Shown in pieces: positions 24,121-36,762 of a stretch of DNA of 64,000 nt. Source of the stretch: Gossypium raimondii (taxonomy: Eukaryota > Streptophyta > Magnoliopsida > Malvales > Malvaceae). The position numbers and the translations under genes are program-made. Under the pieces are notes generated by a model, which did not search any database, was not told the DNA's origin, and saw nothing but the letters and a program-made list of their open reading frames with translations. The DNA lies in contig NC_068565.1 in assembly GCF_025698545.1 (NCBI RefSeq), forward strand, positions 744,001 to 808,000, given 5' to 3'. The first letter of the stretch is position 1; the number at the start of each line of letters is the position of its first letter.

Positions 24121-24990
24121 TTCGTCCTTAACGATTGTCTCTAATGGAATTACAGTTAATTTCATGGTAAATCGTTTACCTATTAAAACAATACTCCTCA
24201 TAAATCGATTAGTCTCTGATGTTAAGTATTTTGGTTTTGACAGAATTTTTTTTTATTTTGGTTAAAATATATCATACATTTCTATACTCTTCACTAATTT
24301 TTAATTTAGATTATTTTTAAAAAAAAATTAATCTCTATTTTTACATTTTAAAGTTCACTTCCAAATATTAAATGATTAATTTTGGTTAAAATATACTATA
24401 GGTCTTTGTACTCTTCACAAATTTGAAATTTAATGTTTCTACATTTATTTTAGTCCCCTATTTTTAGATTTTAAAAATCGATCCAATTGTTAATATTATT
24501 AAAGTTTTTCATTAAATTTGTTGATGTGACGTTTTGAAATTAAAAAGAAACTCATATTATAGGATATTATTATAGATATTATCTTTTAACAAATTGGTTC
24601 GTACCTAACTACTACTGTATATATATACCCTTGATATCTATCAACCCTATTATTATCATGACATCTGAACAATGTTTTTGACATAATTTTTTTTCTTTCA
24701 TTATTTTAAATTGCTTGTGGCGAGTCTTTTCCTCCTCCTCCACCACCACCAAGGGGGGACGATACTTGTTTTTTAATATAAAACAAATATTTTATTATTA
24801 TCAACAACAAAATCTATAACTTTCACAAAGTATATGGACTAACATCAGAATTTAACCATCAAAGTATAAAGATTAAATCCACAACTTTCGTAAAATAGAA
24901 GACTAATATCAAAATTTATCCAAATTAAAATTTTATTCAAATTTTTTTTATTTGTATAATTAAGGTATCTAATGTATATGAAAGCTTATC
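24121..24990. other. Intergenic stretch between convergent PLT3 and PLT4
   Basis: Fragments of the GGTTAAAATATGTCA-type family are repeated here (about 24260-24400, 24393-24550 and an inverted end near 24.93 kb). This suggests one copy inserted into another, both now decayed. There is a CT-rich run with several CCT/CCA triplets near 24730-24755. No gene is supported. Confidence 0.45.
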
Positions 24991-24996
24991 CTTCCA

Positions 24997-27665
24997 CTAC
25001 CCATCACTACCTTCTTGGCCATGAGTGGTTCCTTTAGTATTATCTTCCTTCATCTTCTTATCCACTTCCCTCCAACCTACCAAATTACCAAAAAGCCGTT
25101 CAGTTTCCTCCAATGTTTTTCCACGTGTCTCCGGCAAACATATATTGAAAAACAACCATCCAACGGCGGCGATGCCGGCGAATAAGAAAAAAGCACCGCC
25201 GATGGTAATCGCTTGGTATAACGAAAGGAAAGTCATGGAAATGATCCCACTCGTCACCCTATTCACTGCCACTCCTAAACTAATTCCTTGAGCACGAAGC
25301 TTCAAAGGGAAAATCTCCGACGTGTAAATCCCGGCGATGGGTCCCATTCCGATGGCGAAAAACGCTGCGAAAGACAAAACCATTGTTATACATAACGCTA
25401 TAGCCCATGTTAATTTCGCTTCAGAATGGTTGATGATCGTTAAAGAAAACCCTAACGTCGCTAACGACACCACCATGCCACCGGTACTAATCAAGAGCAA
25501 AGCACGGCGGCCACTTTTGTCAAGCAAAAACGTAGCTACCAAAATGAAGATCGTTTTACAAATTCCGACGGCTACTGTTGTGAGTAACTGTTCGTTTGAT
25601 GATGTGATGCCGGCTTTTTCGAAAATTCTTGGACTGTATACTACGACGGCGTCAACGCCGGACGATTGTTGGAAGAAATGAATTCCGACGGTGCAAATCA
25701 AAATGTGTTTGACGGTGGGTGTAGGGTGTAAAAGTAATTCTCTCCATACCCCGTTTGAGTTGGTTTGTTTTTGGACAACGACGACGTCGCCGGTGGAATC
25801 TTGAGGGATTCCGGCGGCTTCTTTGATGTCGTTGAGCCGGAGCTGAGCTTCTTCTTTGGTGTCGAGGGTTTTTTCAAGTACTACCTTGGCTTCGCCGAGT
25901 TTACCTTGCATGACTAACCAACGTGGTGACTCCGGCATGACTAGAACGGCGAAAACTAAGAAAATTGATGGGGTGGCTCCGGCGCCGAGCATTAACCGCC
26001 AACCTATCCTCGTCGGTAGCTTTGAAAATGCATAGTTTGAAACATAGCCTAATAATATCCCCACATTAATACACACCTACAAACATTAAAAAAAATATTA
26101 ATTATAAAGGAATAATTGTATCTAGGTCCCTTCGATTCTTGAACTTTGCAACTAGATCTATTTCGGTCACTAAACTTGAATTTCTGTCAAGATTTGATGA
26201 TGTGACTAGTGCTATTAGAAGATGACCGGAGTAAACGGACCAATAACTAATCGATATAACGACACAAATAAATGAGTTGAATCAATTGACTCGGAAATTG
26301 TTTGAAATTAGTAAAAATTGAACAACGAAATAAAATTTGATAGTTGAACAAGTTGAATCAATTTAACATTTTTTTATGAATTTTAATTAGTTTTTGTCCG
26401 ATAATTGAACTAATTGAATCAAGATCCGATGATTTGACATATTAACCACCAATTCGATTATTAAAACACTGAATGTGACACTTCAAGATTATATCACTTC
26501 AACAAACTTTTATATTTTTCAAGTTTATGTAATAAAACGGACCTAATTGTCAAGTTTAAGTATTAGAGAAAAAATATCCCAACTATAAATTATAATCTTA
26601 ATTTAGAAAATTAATCAAATAATTACCTCTGGGAACGAAGTGAGGAAACCACGGGAAGAAGCGGGGGAGATCTCGGCATTATAAAGAACAGCACCCATGA
26701 TGGCAAAGCCGACGCCAATACCGGCGATGAAACGGCCGACCATAAGGAAAGCATAGTTGACGGAGAAGCCCATGAAGAGAGATCCCACGAAGATAATGAC
26801 GTTGGCCAACAGGATGGTGTACCGACGACCGATCCAGTCGGCTATGGTCCCAGCGACGATCGAACCAACTAGGCAATACAAGTTGAGTATACCGACGAGG
26901 ATTTCAATTTGACCGTCGCTGATTTTCAAATCCTTCTTTATAAATATTATAGCTCCACTCATCACCCCAATATCTATATCATACATATATATACAAATTA
27001 AGAATGAAATAACAAGGGTAAATTACATCTAATGTCACTAAACTATTAATAAGTTTATGTTTTGGCCACTAAACTCTAAAAAGTTCCAAAATAATCACTA
27101 GAGTATTCGAAAGTTTTCATTTAACTCACTAATCCAAAATTCTCATTCCTCTTCTTTTCTATAGTTTAGGTTTTTTAGTAAAACAATTTTGACTGACATG
27201 AATTTGTAACCAGAATCTAAATAGTTTTCTTTTACAATCTTTGACACTAATCTTCAAATTAACTTGGGTCTAAATATTCTTTTACTCATTAATGAGTATT
27301 GATCCATCATACCGATAGTCAAATCGTCTTAACAACCTAGTGATTTAAATAAAAATTTCAAATAGCTCAGGTACTTAAATAAAAACTTTCGAATAGTTCA
27401 ATGAACATTTTGTAACTTTTTTAAGTTAAAGACCAGAATATAAACTCACCTATAGTTTAGTGACTTGGGTGTAATTTACCAAAAAAAAAACTTAAAAATG
27501 GAATATTGATTTACCATAACCGAGTAACATGGATGTTAAGGAAGCAAGCATGGCACAACCAAGAGCAAACTTGCTCTTCTTGGGTTTCTTGGAAACCTCG
27601 AAAACGGCAAGGTTGTCCGCCGGTCGTATTGAAACGGCGCCGTTTTCATGTCCTGAACCAGCCAT
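24997..27665 (-). CDS. Polyol/monosaccharide transporter (PLT5/PMT5-type), copy 4
   Basis: Minus-strand member of the cluster. Exons are 27665-27515, 26973-26627 and 26076-24997, giving 525 aa. Exon 2 has the same 347 nt as the other three copies and both introns have GT-AG ends. Motifs: MSGAIIFIKKDLKI, IADWIGRR, PESPRWL, HFFQQSSGVDAVV and PETRGKTLEE. The usual DKIGRR has become DKSGRR, a change in loop 8-9 that may be tolerated. I chose the ATG giving MAGSGHENG because it aligns with the paralogues; an in-frame ATG lies far upstream at 27854 without homology. Intron 1 contains a GGGTAAATTACA-family MITE and intron 2 a decayed long-TIR element. It is likely a functional proton-coupled polyol/sugar importer of the plasma membrane. 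Confidence 0.92.
26117..26567. mobile_element. Decayed long-TIR element in PLT4 intron 2
   Basis: The ends match inversely: TCTAGGTCCCTTCG then AACTTTGCAAC on the left, TTAGGTCCGTTTTATTAC preceded by AACTTGACA on the right reverse-complemented. It shares TTTGATGATGTG and AACTTGAAAAATAT phrases with the element in the MATE gene intron at 3.3-4.0 kb. Confidence 0.4.
27016..27480. mobile_element. GGGTAAATTACA-family MITE in PLT4 intron 1
   Basis: It starts GGGTAAATTACATCTAATG and ends with the inverse GGTGTAATTTACC. Internal phrases AAGTTTATGTTTTGGCCACT and ATGAACATTTTGTAACTTTT are those of the family. It occupies most of the 541-nt intron. Confidence 0.6.
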
Positions 27666-27709
27666 CTTTCTTGTATTTCTGAAGGTGCTGCAACCCTCAT
27701 GGATTGAGA

Positions 27710-27735
27710 TATAGAGTTTGCTTATATAAATAGAA
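27710..27735 (-). promoter_or_regulatory. Probable TATA box of PLT4
   Basis: On the minus strand CTATTTATATAAGC (27720-27733) lies about 55-65 bp before the chosen ATG, a normal distance for a plant TATA box with a short leader. An out-of-frame upstream ATG lies about 40 bp before the main start. Confidence 0.45.
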
Positions 27736-28688
27736 AAATGGGTAACTAAAATACAAAGTATACAACCAAAAGGGTTACATCGAATTAGGACATTGTTGTC
27801 GTATATGTTGGAAGTGAACATGTTGTTGACTTGTAGTAAGCAATTTGATACCACTCATGTCTGTGCTGGGAAAATCACGCATGAGCTGAGCTAATCTTTT
27901 TAGGATGTGGTCCGTTTGTTAAGACTTACAATTAATACGTCTCTTTGTGATTGAGAAGATTGTATATTTATGTTCTTATCAATTTGAATACGAATTCAAA
28001 GGGGAGGAGTGGGTTATCCCTTTGATTTTATATTGGTTGATGTCGATTTTGTGGGTCGGGTTACGGTGTACTAAAAGGGGTCGAATTTTCAATACAGTAA
28101 ATGTTGGTTTTGTTACAATTTGAATTTTTTGGTCCTTTTTAATGGTTTAGGGACTAAATTGACCCATTTAATAATAGAAACGCTAATTTGATCAAGTCTT
28201 TGTAATATGGGGACCTCTCAGATATTTGGTCAATTTAGTGAGAGTTATCATTTATAGGCTATGTGACACTTGCCAAGATCTACTTGGGTTGGTGCCCATA
28301 TTTAATTAGGGATAGTAAAACCCGAATCGCCCCATGAATTCTAAACTGATCCATTTCGAGTAGGGTGAACTTTTTCTTTTAAAAAGTGGATGTGGGGTGA
28401 GACAGAGTGGATTTTCTTTCTGAACAATGGGTATAGAACAATTATGACAATTGATTGCTTCACCTCGCCCCGCTCCACTAGATGAAATTACCATTTTATC
28501 ATTGTATATATTTAAGTCTTATAATGTGTAGTTATTATTATGAGTATAAATTAATTTTTATAGATTCTATATAAAAAATAAAGAAAAGATGAAATTATTA
28601 TATTAATAATATTTATTGTGTTATAAAAAAACTTCTTCTTTTTTCGTAATTTTCCAACCAAATTAATGTTAAAGACTTAATTATAAAA

Positions 28689-29903
28689 GGGTAAACTACA
28701 CCAATGCCACTAAACTATTAATAAGTTTACGTTTTAGTTATTCAACTTCAAAAATTTACAATATGGTCACTGAAGTATTTGAAAGTTTTCATTAAGTTGC
28801 AAAACTATTTGAATGTTTTTCTTTAAACCACTGAGTTGTTAAGTTTTTTTCTTAAAAAAAATTCAGCTACCAAGAACCAAGCGATAATTTGACAATTGAT
28901 ACGGTGGATCAGTACCCATTGACGAGTAGAAAAACATGCCTTACCTTAGATCCAAATCGATCTGATGGTCAATGTCAAATATCGAAGAAGAAAGTCATTT
29001 AAATTTTGGTTCATAAATTTGTGAAGTTTAAAAATGTTCATGAAAAAAAAAACTATATTACAAAAGAGAAGGGAAATGAAATATTTTGATTGATGGAGGC
29101 GGTGCAAACTAGGGTGAGCAAAACTTAATTTAACTCGAAAAAATCAATTATTTTTTCAAAATTCGAGTTAATCGAACCAAGTTATTCAAGTTATTTAATT
29201 TTTTTCGAGTCAACTCAAATAAGTAATTCCGTTTTTCGAGTTCGATTCGAGTTGAATTTTACAAATTGAATAACTCGAATAACAATTTTGCGTAAATATC
29301 CTTTGCTCCCTATAAATATAAAAGATTATTAAATTGGTTTATCTTAACAAAAAAATATAAAAAAAATCAAAATGGCTTTAAAATATTCAAAATATTTATA
29401 AAAAAATCTAAATAATATATAAAAGTTTAAAAATTCCAAATAATAATTTTGAGGACTAAATAGGTAAATCTTATCATACTAAAGTATCTTATTTTTTTCT
29501 CTTATTCTACTTTGAAACTACTTTGAAAGAGTTTTCAAATATATACGGTTTCAAATTTATGTTTTCCAGCACGAGATTAGTTGTACTATAACAAGATTTT
29601 AATTTGACATGTTAAATTTTTTAATTTAACTTGAACAATTTCACTCAATTTGACTCAACTCGAATTTTATTTCAATTGAGTCAAATAAAAAGTTTAAATT
29701 GACTTAGGATGATAAAATGAGGCTCGTCAACCCGAAATTTTTTCACTCGATTCTATCAAACGCTCACCTTTAATAACAATAATTTTAACAACTCAATGAC
29801 TTAAATAAAAACTTTAGAACAATTAAGTGATAATTTTGTAACTTTTTAAAATTAAATGACTAAAATGTAACCTTACTAATATTTTAGCAACCTACGTAGT
29901 TTA
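28689..29903. mobile_element. Long GGGTAAACTACA-family element, host of a nested insertion
   Basis: The left part (28689 to about 29109) has GGGTAAACTACACCAATG, the core GATACGGTGGATCAGTACC and TTACCTTAGATCCAAATC. The right part (about 29773-29903) has AATTTTGTAACTTTTTAAA and ends CTACGTAGTTTAT. The two parts are contiguous in other copies, for example at 47.0-47.5 kb, apart from about 30 bp. The 29110-29772 segment between them is foreign. Confidence 0.6.
29110..29772. mobile_element. hAT-like element nested in the previous one
   Basis: Its ends are TAGGGTGAGCAAAACTT and, reverse-complemented, TAAAGGTGAGCGTTTGA. Inside both ends are many ACTCGAA/TTCGAGT motifs, a known type of plant repeat with TAGGGTGAGC ends. 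The hAT assignment rests on the TAGGG-type terminus only; an 8-bp duplication was not found, probably because a short flanking stretch was lost. Confidence 0.5.
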
Positions 29904-31551
29904 TAAAAAATATTTTTCCCTGTAATTTTTCGATTAATTTACTGTTGAGGACTTAAATATAAAACTCCATTTTTAGCTCATTAAAGAAACTAATATCTCC
30001 ACACGATTTTGGCCCATTGCATTAAAAAAAAAAAAAACCCAAACCAAGGGGTTGTCCAACAAAGGACCATTTTATTACCTTATTTTACGGCCTTTTTACT
30101 TCACGCATTCGGCATTTGCGATAACATCTCTATTTTCTCTCCATTTTTCTAAGCTTTTAAAAATCATGAATAGTCGATTGAGTATTATTATCTATAGACG
30201 AGGATACGAGTTTTAGTATGTTGAGCCACATTATCCTTCTATTTATAAGTTAGAGAGGAGTTATAGGTAATTTTAGATACTGTATCTAAAAGATCAGATA
30301 TAATTAAAACTTATAATAAAATTGTTCAAAAAAAAAAACCCATGTGAATAACCCTTGCCTCTACTCTCAAGTTGAGTTTTTTTAGGGTTAAATTACTTTT
30401 GGGGATTTAAATTGGGGCCTGAATTTCTTTTTCAAGTCAATCTCTGAACTTTGCTGTTATTTTTATATCAGGGTTTGATGTTTTCTTGAAAGCTCCAAAT
30501 TTTAGACTCGATGTGGGAACAATTGTTAAGTTCAAACCCCAATATAGAATCAATTGACTAGGTCAATGTCAACTTAGACAAAAAAAATTAGCCTCGATAT
30601 AAGAATAATTACAAAATAATTAAAAATTAAAACAATATTATAACACCATAAAATTTCAAAAGAAATAATAAAAAATTAAAAATATTCGTTTTGAGTATGG
30701 AGCAGCTTTATAATTCATGGTCAATGTCCACTTATTTGATAGGCTTACAGAACGCGGAAAATTAATCACTAGGCTTGCTTTAGTGAATACCTTAGAAAAA
30801 AAAGAGAAAATCCTATCACCTGTGGAAACCACAAATTTAAAGCACAAACGTGTGTTTAAAATTAACATACAATAAACAATTAAGCATATGATTTTGAACT
30901 AAATAATTATAATAATATATGAAATGTGTACGATATTAAAATAAAATAATAAATTAAATTGTGAATATAATGAAATTTAAACACATAAATGCATCGTATT
31001 AATAATACTAAATGCACTATAATTATTTATCAGGGCATTGTTATCAATTGTGAGTTAGTATCGAGTTGACTTGTGATACAAACTCAATTAACAACTTTAT
31101 TAATATAAACCATATCACGTGCGTATGCGTGTGGAAACCACAAATTTAGGATAAAATGTGTGTTTGAAAACAACATACAAAGTTTAATAAAGCAAATGGT
31201 TTGAAACTAATTAATAGTAATAACACGTGAAATATGCACCATATTAAAATAAAAATAAGATTAAATTATTTATCATTGTGTTGTCATCAATCTTAAGTTA
31301 ATATCGAGTTAAGTTATGACACAAACTCAATCAAATGCATTATTAATATATACAACTGATTAAGATAATAAATCGTGCATATTAAAATAAAAATCTATAA
31401 AATACATGAAAATGAGACTTTGGTTGAGTGGTGAATTTAATGTTTTACTAATCTAATTGGCGCAGATTTAAATCTAAGTATATGCATATTTAAATCCACA
31501 ATTTTCAAAAAATATAGGGACTAATAACATAATTTAACACTTAAAACTATC

Positions 31552-31880
31552 GAGTAAACTACAGTAGAGGTAACCTAACTATGAAAAGTTACAAAAGGGT
31601 CACCTAACTATTAGAAATTTTTTTTAGTCACTCAACTATGAGAAAAGTTACAAAATGGTCGCCCAAAATTCAATTTTGTCTTTTTTGATTATTAATGTGC
31701 CAACGTAAAAGTAGAAACACCCAAAAATCTAAGATAGTTGGGTCATAAAAAAACAAATTTGAATAGTTGAATGACCATTTTGTAACTTTTCATAGTTAGG
31801 TGACCAAAAAAGAAATTTACTAATAGTTGGATGACCAAAAAAGAAAATAACCATAACTGAGTCACTACTGTAGTTTACAC
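31552..31880. mobile_element. GGGTAAACTACA-family MITE upstream of the GTE gene
   Basis: Ends GAGTAAACTACAGTAGAGG and, reverse-complemented, GTGTAAACTACAGTAGTGA. Flanking 9-mers AAAACTATC and TAAACTATT share seven positions. It lies about 640 bp before the GTE start codon, at the distal edge of the likely promoter. Confidence 0.6.
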
Positions 31881-31904
31881 TAAACTATTACAGTACTACA
31901 GTGT

Positions 31905-32523
31905 CAAAATCCCCACGTGCGGAATACACATGCCAAAGTGCGGCTTCCGGCTTGAGCCGGACCATCAAAATTCGGCTTTATAATCCACGTCATCACCCCT
32001 GTGGGCCCCGCACCCATATGAAAAACCCTGAATTTCACGCCACATGCACCCCAAATTCACCCCAAAACTAAACCCAAAATATACCCCATCAACGGACTCT
32101 CCTTTTTACACGTGTTCCTACTTTCCCATCTACACCGTCCATGCCAAATCACATGGCCAGCCTTCTCCTCACCTTCCAAATCACTAACAGCCGTTGGATC
32201 AAAAATGAAACTCCATCTAACGGCCAAAATACTGCCCGAAACTCAAACGGGCAGATCTCATCGCCTTTAAGAAGCGACCCTATCCTTCGATTGTTCCTCG
32301 CTCTATCGATTCGAAAGGGGTTAGATCCGAAACCCTAATCTTTTTACTTTTAGATTATTAAAAGAAAAGAAATTAAATTTTTGAATTTTTTTCCCTTTGT
32401 TGAATTCTTGGTTGCATTGGTTAATCGGCACGTGGAGGCCGCGCTTGATCGATTTCATGTTTCTAGTTTTCGGGTCCCAATTGGGAAACCCTCGCCGGAA
32501 CCCTACCGGCTCTCGGGAATTTA
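31905..32523 (+). promoter_or_regulatory. Probable GTE promoter and leader with ACGT elements
   Basis: Base composition rises abruptly here compared with the flanking repeats. Two G-boxes CACGTG (31914-31919 and 32109-32114) and a CCACGTCATC (31985-31994) are present. These are binding cores for plant bZIP/bHLH factors; occupancy is not shown. The transcription start was not identified. Confidence 0.4.
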
Positions 32524-34370
32524 ATGGCGTTGGCAGTGTTGGCGAATCGAAGTGAGTCAAATTGGCCACCACAGCCGAAGAACAGTGTTGTCGATTTCAT
32601 GGGCAAAGCTCCCTTTACAGCGAAAAAACCAAACCCTAACCCTAAATTCAACAAGAAACGTCATATCTACCGTCAATTCGCGCAACTTGATGACGTTGGA
32701 GGCCATGTCGTTGATGACCCCCCTGCCGTGACTCAATCCGCGGCTTCTGATGATGCGTCGTCGATTAATCGGAAAATAAACGATTTCAGCTCCGGCGCTT
32801 ATGTTAGCTTCCCCATCAGCTCATTTACGAGGAAGGAGTTGATTGATCTGAAGAATCGGTTGATTTCCGAGTTGGAGCAGATTCGTGAATTTAAGAATCG
32901 AATCCAATCAAATGATTTTCACGCTAGATTCAGCTCCACGAAGAAACCCTTGCCCAAAAAGAACATTTCTGGCAACAAACGGCCTTTGCCCCCAAATTTC
33001 AGCAAAGAATTGAAGAGATTGAACCCTCAAGAGAACGGGAAAGCTTCTAGGGCTCATTTGATGAAGAATTGTTCTCAAATCTTGAGCAAATTGATGAAGC
33101 ACAAGCATGGGTATATCTTCAATTCACCGGTGGATGTCGTTGGGTTGGGGCTTCATGATTATTATGCTATAATCAAGAACCCCATGGATCTGGGCACTGT
33201 TAAATCGAGGCTGACGAAGAACTTTTATGGGTCTCCATTGGATTTCGCAGCTGATGTAAGGCTGACTTTCAATAATGCCATGTTGTATAATCCAAAAGGG
33301 CATGAGGTTTATGCGTTGGCTGAGCAGCTTCTTGCGAGATTCGAGGAATTGTTCCGCCCTCTGGGTTTGAAATTGGAAGAGCAAGAAGATCCACAAGAAA
33401 TGAATTATTACGAGGAAGAGTTACAAGCAAGTTCTTGGGATCACGGGGAAGCTGAGAGAATGAAGAAAGATTGGGAAATTGATAAGGAAGATTCCATTAA
33501 CATTGCATCAAGATCTGATAAAATTGGAGGGGTTTCGGGCTCTGTGTCGAACCAGAATGCACCACCATCGCAGATGCAGTTGCAGCCGCCAGAAAGGATG
33601 GCTTCTCCGGTGAGGCCTCCACCGGTTAAGCCAGTGAAGCTGCCAAAGCCGAAAGCTAAGGATCCAAACAAGAGGGAAATGACAATGGAGGAGAAGCAAA
33701 AGTTGGGGATTGGATTGCAGAGCTTACCACAGGAGAAGATGGATAATGTTGTTCATATTATAAGGAAAAGGAACGGGCATTTGAGGCAAGATGGGGATGA
33801 GATTGAGCTCGATATCGAGGCAATGGATACGGAGACACTGTGGGAGTTGGATCGGTTCGTCACTAATTATAAGAAGATGGTCAGCAAGATCAAGCGACAA
33901 GCTTTGATGGCAAACAATGTTGCATCTAATGACAGCAATAGGGTAAGCGCTAACCATATTGTGATTGTTTTATATGAATTTGATGATTTGTATTTGTAAA
34001 TTAATTAGAGAATGATGGAAATTACAGAGAGAAACAACTGTGGAGAAGATGGATGTTGCAATGGATATGAAGAAGCCGAAGAAAGGTGATGCCGGCGATG
34101 AAGATGTTGACATCGGGGATGAAATGCCAATGAGCAGTTTTCCACCTGTGGAGATCGAGAAAGATAATGACCGTGCCAGTAGCAGTTCAAGCAGCTCCAG
34201 CAGTTCAAGCAGTGGTTCATCGTCGTCAAGCGGTATGATTACCCAACTCAATTCCATATTTTTGGAATGATGGGCCGAAATTGCACAAGAGATTTATTGT
34301 TGTTATTGCAGGTTCCGATTCTGGGAGTTCTTCGGGAAGTGATTCTGATGCTGATGATGCTCGGTCATAA
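32524..34370 (+). CDS. GTE-type bromodomain and NET domain transcription factor
   Basis: A plant BET-family protein that binds acetylated histones in the nucleus. Exons are 32524-33942, 34028-34232 and 34312-34370, giving 560 aa, normal for GTE2/GTE7-like proteins. Residues about 178-280 are the bromodomain (SQILSKLMKHKHGYIF, PVDVVGLGLHDYYAI, PMDLGTVKSRL, DVRLTFNNAMLYNPKG), including the acetyl-lysine-contacting asparagine in the YNP motif. Residues about 382-458 are the NET/ET domain (MTMEEKQKLG, DEIELDIEAMD, LWELDRFVTNYKK). A lysine/proline-rich linker lies between. The tail is acidic then serine-rich (SSSSSSGSSSS, SGSDSDADDARS). The start is the first ATG, giving the conserved MALAVLA N-terminus. 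It has no functional link to its neighbours. Confidence 0.92.
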
Positions 34371-36762
34371 AGGCATGAGTTACATGTTTCGAAGCTTGAC
34401 AGCTGAGATTTTGAGGGGAAATCCAAGTGGAGATTATAGATGAGGTAGATTTACTAACATTGCTAACAAATTAAAAAAAGTTTAGATGTGGATTTTCAGT
34501 GTATTAAATGTTGAATGTATGAACCTTTTTTCTTCTTTTTATCTTTTGTTGATGTACAGGGTGGGTTGTTTTTTAAGTGTATTGTGTGAGTTGTAATGGT
34601 TGTTGCTCCCTTTAGAGGAAAGAAACTGATGGAAATGGAAAATGGGGGTCATCATTGCTAGAAAATGAATGATTGAATTTGTGGGTTTTTTTGGCAAAAT
34701 CTAGTGAAAAAATTTGGTAGAAGAAAGATATTTTTGTAGCTAAAAATATAGTTGGGGGGGGGGATTATAAAGTACTTTGTATGCTTAAAACCCTAAAACT
34801 TGAGATCTTTCAGCATCAATAGAGGCATTTACAATTTTAAATATTTTGCTTCTTGATTGATTCTTTGGGTAGCAGTCGTGATCTATGACTATGTCAATCG
34901 GCTTAAATGCAATTGTTTTATAGATTTGATACTGGTTGTATTTAATTTTAGTTCGACTCTTGGTTTTTCTTTTAATCTTAAGAAACTTGGTGCTTATGCA
35001 TATATTTGGATGGATGTAGGTTTAGGATAATGTATTTGAATAGCTGAAAATGTTTAGTAGGGAACGGATTTGTGCTTGTGTTAGACGTAGTCCTTGACTT
35101 TTGCACATGAATCTGAGTAACATGGATTTTGCATTTGAATCCAAGTAATCGAGAATTAGGGTTTGATGGAGTTGAATTCAAGCATCTTAGAGGATGGAAA
35201 CCAGGGTTTGTTCTTCAAAGCTTGGTATGAGTTGGGTTTGGCTGGCTTGAAACTTTATGACTCAGAGTTGAGAAATTTAGGATTCAAAGTTGAGTTTGAG
35301 GTGGAATGAGGTTGGAGTATGTTTTAATTTGCTTGCCTTTTTGTGCTTGATTCGGATTCTCAGCTGGCGATGGGACATGATATATACAAGCCTAGCTTTT
35401 GTTTTGTATATATGCAACTTTCCTATGTTTTACTGATATGGATTTTCATGTTACAACTGATTTGGTCTTCTGGATTCAATCTAATGGGTTTGTATTAATT
35501 CACTAGTCAAATGTGAAGTGTTGTTTTATTTTTTGGTAAAATTGTGTTTCCATTTATAAGACTCAAAAGTGCTTAAAAGCATCAACCTCGTGGTATTATG
35601 GTTCAATAATTAATTGGTCAAGCTTGTTATTACATATGACCTATTGGACAATGATTATAATTATAAATGTGATTGCGCCCATGAGGCCTTTGATTCTCAA
35701 GGTTTGACTCTTTTCATAAATATTTATTATTATTCAATTTAAACAACATATTCAAGTAAAGAACAAATAAACAAATTCAACTTTCGTAACTAAAAGCAAA
35801 TAAAAATCTAATTGATGGTCACACTCATACTCATATGTATAATTTCTTATACAAAAGTTAATTTTAATAAAAATATCGTGGAAGTCTATGTACTAAAGAG
35901 CAAAGCAGTTTTTTTTAATAAAAATATTTTATTTTTACTATTAAAAATTGGCATGGTTGATAAAATAATTAGACAATTTTACATGGCATGCAAGAGAATA
36001 GAAATTTGGTTTGAGGGAGGCGGAGCCAAGATGATATAATTTGAGAGGGGGGGAAGTTAAAAATCTTGTATTAAAATGCTTAAATTAAATTATTAAATTT
36101 TTAAAAGGGTTAAAATTTTAAAAGTTTTATTTAATCAAAGGTTAAGAAAAAGATTAAATTGAAATTATTAATTTTGGAAAGGGTTATAAAATAATTTTTC
36201 CATTTAGCCAAGGAGGGACCAAAGCCTTTGCGTGCCTATTTGGTTATATTCTGTATATACCTCATGTTAACATATAAAAATCAGTATTTAATAATAAAAA
36301 TAAATAAAATTGTTGACGACCTGTTTACTCTTTGATCTAGCATATATATGAAATTTGCCTATATTTTTAGTAGGGGAGACAAAATTCAATCCAACTAATA
36401 ATACAATGACTCTATGATAAATTTACTTTATTATTATTATTTAATTTCAGTGCATTGAAATGAAAATTAAGGAAGAAATCAATGGCGGATCTAATTCCAT
36501 TTGAATAGTAAAGAATTTGGGCCATGTTTTATTGACCCAAAATTTTCATATAGGTTATAACCCAAAGATCAAAAACCTTTCAAAAAACTCAAATCTGCTA
36601 CGGCGGCGTCGTCGTTCTAAACCACGTTTTCACTGAGATCCGGCAAATTCCCAGTTACCCCTTTTTTGTGTGTGTCGTGATCTTCATCTTCGAGCATCGA
36701 GCCCAGTTCTCTCTTCACTCTGAAATCAATTCAATCAATCATAAAGCAAAAAAAAAAAAAAA
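34371..36762. other. Intergenic stretch between the GTE and PIG-U genes
   Basis: The first 300 bp or so are likely 3' UTR of the GTE gene. No further exon chain was seen. At about 35.86-36.40 kb are broken pieces of the AAAAGTACCATGGAGG family (ATCGTGGAAGTCTATGTACT, ACCTCATGTTAACAT), and at 36.05-36.23 kb a piece related to the 360-bp unit near 7 kb. The last 100-150 bp upstream of the PIG-U ATG are probably its leader. Confidence 0.5.

Larger units (their letters stand above)
27855..31904. other. Repeat-rich intergenic stretch between PLT4 and the GTE gene
   Basis: No gene is supported. A nested pair of elements (28.7-29.9 kb) and a GGGTAAACTACA-family copy at 31.55-31.88 kb are annotated separately. 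At 30.80-31.20 kb two related segments (both with GTGGAAACCACAAATTTA and CAACATACAA) form a direct duplication about 300 bp apart. The remainder is AT-rich unique-looking DNA. Confidence 0.45.

Noticed and set aside
27666-27854. Upstream in-frame extension of PLT4 exon 1
   Set aside because: It crosses the probable TATA box and has no match to the paralogues; the MAGSGHENG start aligns with the family.
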